Below are positions 29,671 through 30,303 of a DNA stretch of 30,303 nucleotides, piece after piece. The notes under the pieces were generated by a model that was not told the origin of the DNA, ran no database searches, and saw only the letters and a list, made by a program, of their open reading frames with translations. A program made the translations under genes and the position numbers. The stretch comes from a virus, in IMG/VR virus record IMGVR_UViG_3300032282_002891, positions 1-30,303 of that record; one strand, 5' to 3'. How positions within the stretch are numbered: the stretch's first letter is position 1; each line of letters starts with the position of its first letter.

Positions 29671-29969
29671 TGAATGTAAAATTTGTTAAAACAATTTTTG
29701 TTGATTCTTCTCGTCAAAACAAATCACAAGCACTCGTGGAAATCGATGGACAAGAAGTAATTGTGGATTTTTGGATTGATCTGATCGATCAATGGGGCAA
29801 GGAAGACGTGAAAATATTTATTTGTGCAGAAGCGTTAAAGGATACCGGAAACCTGGTCGATGCTCACAATTTATTAAAACCATATGCGAAAGATGGCACA
29901 TGGTTTAAAAATTGGATGAACGATTATCCACTTCAAAATAATATATTGGTAGTTGATCCGTTAGCGTGA
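29670..29969 (+). CDS. Small late protein of unknown function
   Basis: 99 residues from ATG 29670 (TAATG overlap, GGATGGAAGAG upstream): 'MNVKFVKTIFVDSSRQNKSQ', 'VIVDFWIDLIDQWGKEDVKI'. Mixed alpha/beta, acidic, not recognised. Between the fibre-like gene and HNH; may be a fibre chaperone or accessory. Confidence 0.6.
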   Translation: MNVKFVKTIFVDSSRQNKSQALVEIDGQEVIVDFWIDLIDQWGKEDVKIFICAEALKDTGNLVDAHNLLKPYAKDGTWFKNWMNDYPLQNNILVVDPLA

Positions 29970-30253
29970 CAACTCATCACCATCCATTCTATTCATCGAG
30001 AAAATGGAGGAAGACAAGATCGGCTTACATTCAATCGGTGTTCAATCAATGTGAACGATGTAATAAACCAGGCACGCAGCTGCATCACAAGATTCATCTT
30101 AATCAGGAAAATATCAATGACGCTGACGTGACACTTAACCATGACAACCTTGAGTATTTATGTGCTGAATGTCATAGAAAGCATCATCAAATCAAACCTG
30201 GATACAATAATGGGTTAATTTTCACCGAAAATGGCGATTTAATCAAAATTTAA
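29966..30253 (+). CDS. HNH endonuclease next to the packaging genes
   Basis: 95 residues: zinc-binding Cys29-x2-Cys32 and Cys66-x2-Cys69, the beta-beta-alpha-metal motif with His40-His41 (LHHKIHL), Asn58/Asn61 and His70/His73-His74. Such HNH proteins just before terS work with terminase to cut cos in HK97-type phages. GTG start in a GTGA overlap with the previous stop. Confidence 0.92.
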   Translation: MTTHHHPFYSSRKWRKTRSAYIQSVFNQCERCNKPGTQLHHKIHLNQENINDADVTLNHDNLEYLCAECHRKHHQIKPGYNNGLIFTENGDLIKI

Positions 30254-30303
30254 CTGGCAAAAGCACCCCCCCATAGGTGATTTTGAAAACAACCCTTTTT
30301 AGC
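30254..30303. other. Candidate packaging/cos region (right end)
   Basis: Gene-free 50 bp after HNH with a run of seven C residues (30266-30272). In HNH-terminase phages the cos site lies between HNH and terS, often beside a G/C tract. The left 94 bp of the window would complete this interval if the ends are joined; that part contains a GTGCG/CGCAC hairpin near 18-34. Exact cut positions cannot be read from the sequence. Confidence 0.45.

Noticed and set aside
1-30303. tRNA or rRNA genes, IS elements
   Set aside because: No tRNA-like cloverleaf with a CCA end, rRNA segment, transposase or terminal inverted repeats were noticed on reading the gaps between genes.

Overview
The window reads as the essentially complete genome, or nearly so, of a siphovirus of low-GC Gram-positive bacteria (Bacillota, probably Bacillales) that is kept as a plasmid: a phage-plasmid. 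The host group is inferred from strong purine-rich ribosome binding sites, frequent GTG/TTG starts, an AT-rich sequence and Bacillota-type phage families (P27 small terminase, DUF6711, DUF2800/DUF2815, VapE, RinA/ArpU-type late activator). No integrase or recombinase is visible. Instead there is a minus-strand plasmid block: a rep gene with iterons inside its coding region, parA, and a small ribbon-helix-helix partner. The HNH gene at the right end and the small terminase gene at the left end are normal neighbours, so the two ends probably join on a circle or at a cos site.

Layout, left to right. 95-14935 (+) is the late operon: terminase small and large subunits, portal, HK97-type protease and capsid, head-tail connectors, tail tube with an Ig-like C-terminal domain, tail assembly chaperones with a lambda-type GGGAAAG frameshift, tape measure, distal tail proteins, four small tail-tip or fibre proteins, an XhlA-like protein, holin and amidase. 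15006-16037 (+) is a separately controlled operon of small unknown proteins behind a promoter carrying paired inverted operators. 16059-18081 (-) is the plasmid maintenance block (rep, RHH partner, parA), with antisense or attenuation-type control ahead of rep. 18158-27622 (+) is the early region: XRE regulator, small proteins, DUF2800 nuclease-like protein, DUF2815 ssDNA-binding protein, two DNA-binding proteins, primase-helicase (VapE type), a repeat-rich candidate lytic origin, VRR-NUC nuclease, SNF2 helicase, dUTPase and a MazG-like protein. 27626-28045 is the late activator, followed by a probable late promoter, a leader hairpin, a large repetitive virion or fibre protein, a small protein and the HNH endonuclease next to the packaging site.

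How it works together (inference). As a plasmid, rep starts replication at iterons within its own gene, and ParA plus the RHH protein segregate copies, probably through 8-bp phased repeats upstream of parA. Related repeats lie in front of the 15-kb operon and the capsid gene, so the same protein may tie partition to other promoters. On induction, the early operon makes a second replication machine (primase-helicase, SSB, VRR-NUC, SNF2). The late activator then turns on the structural operon across the joined ends.

Most unusual features: two replication systems with two candidate origins; the recurring 14-bp motif at three loci; a SNF2 helicase with no canonical start codon but a slippery heptamer at its 5' end; an intrinsic-terminator-like hairpin inside the holin gene; and the absence of the family A DNA polymerase that often accompanies this replication gene set.
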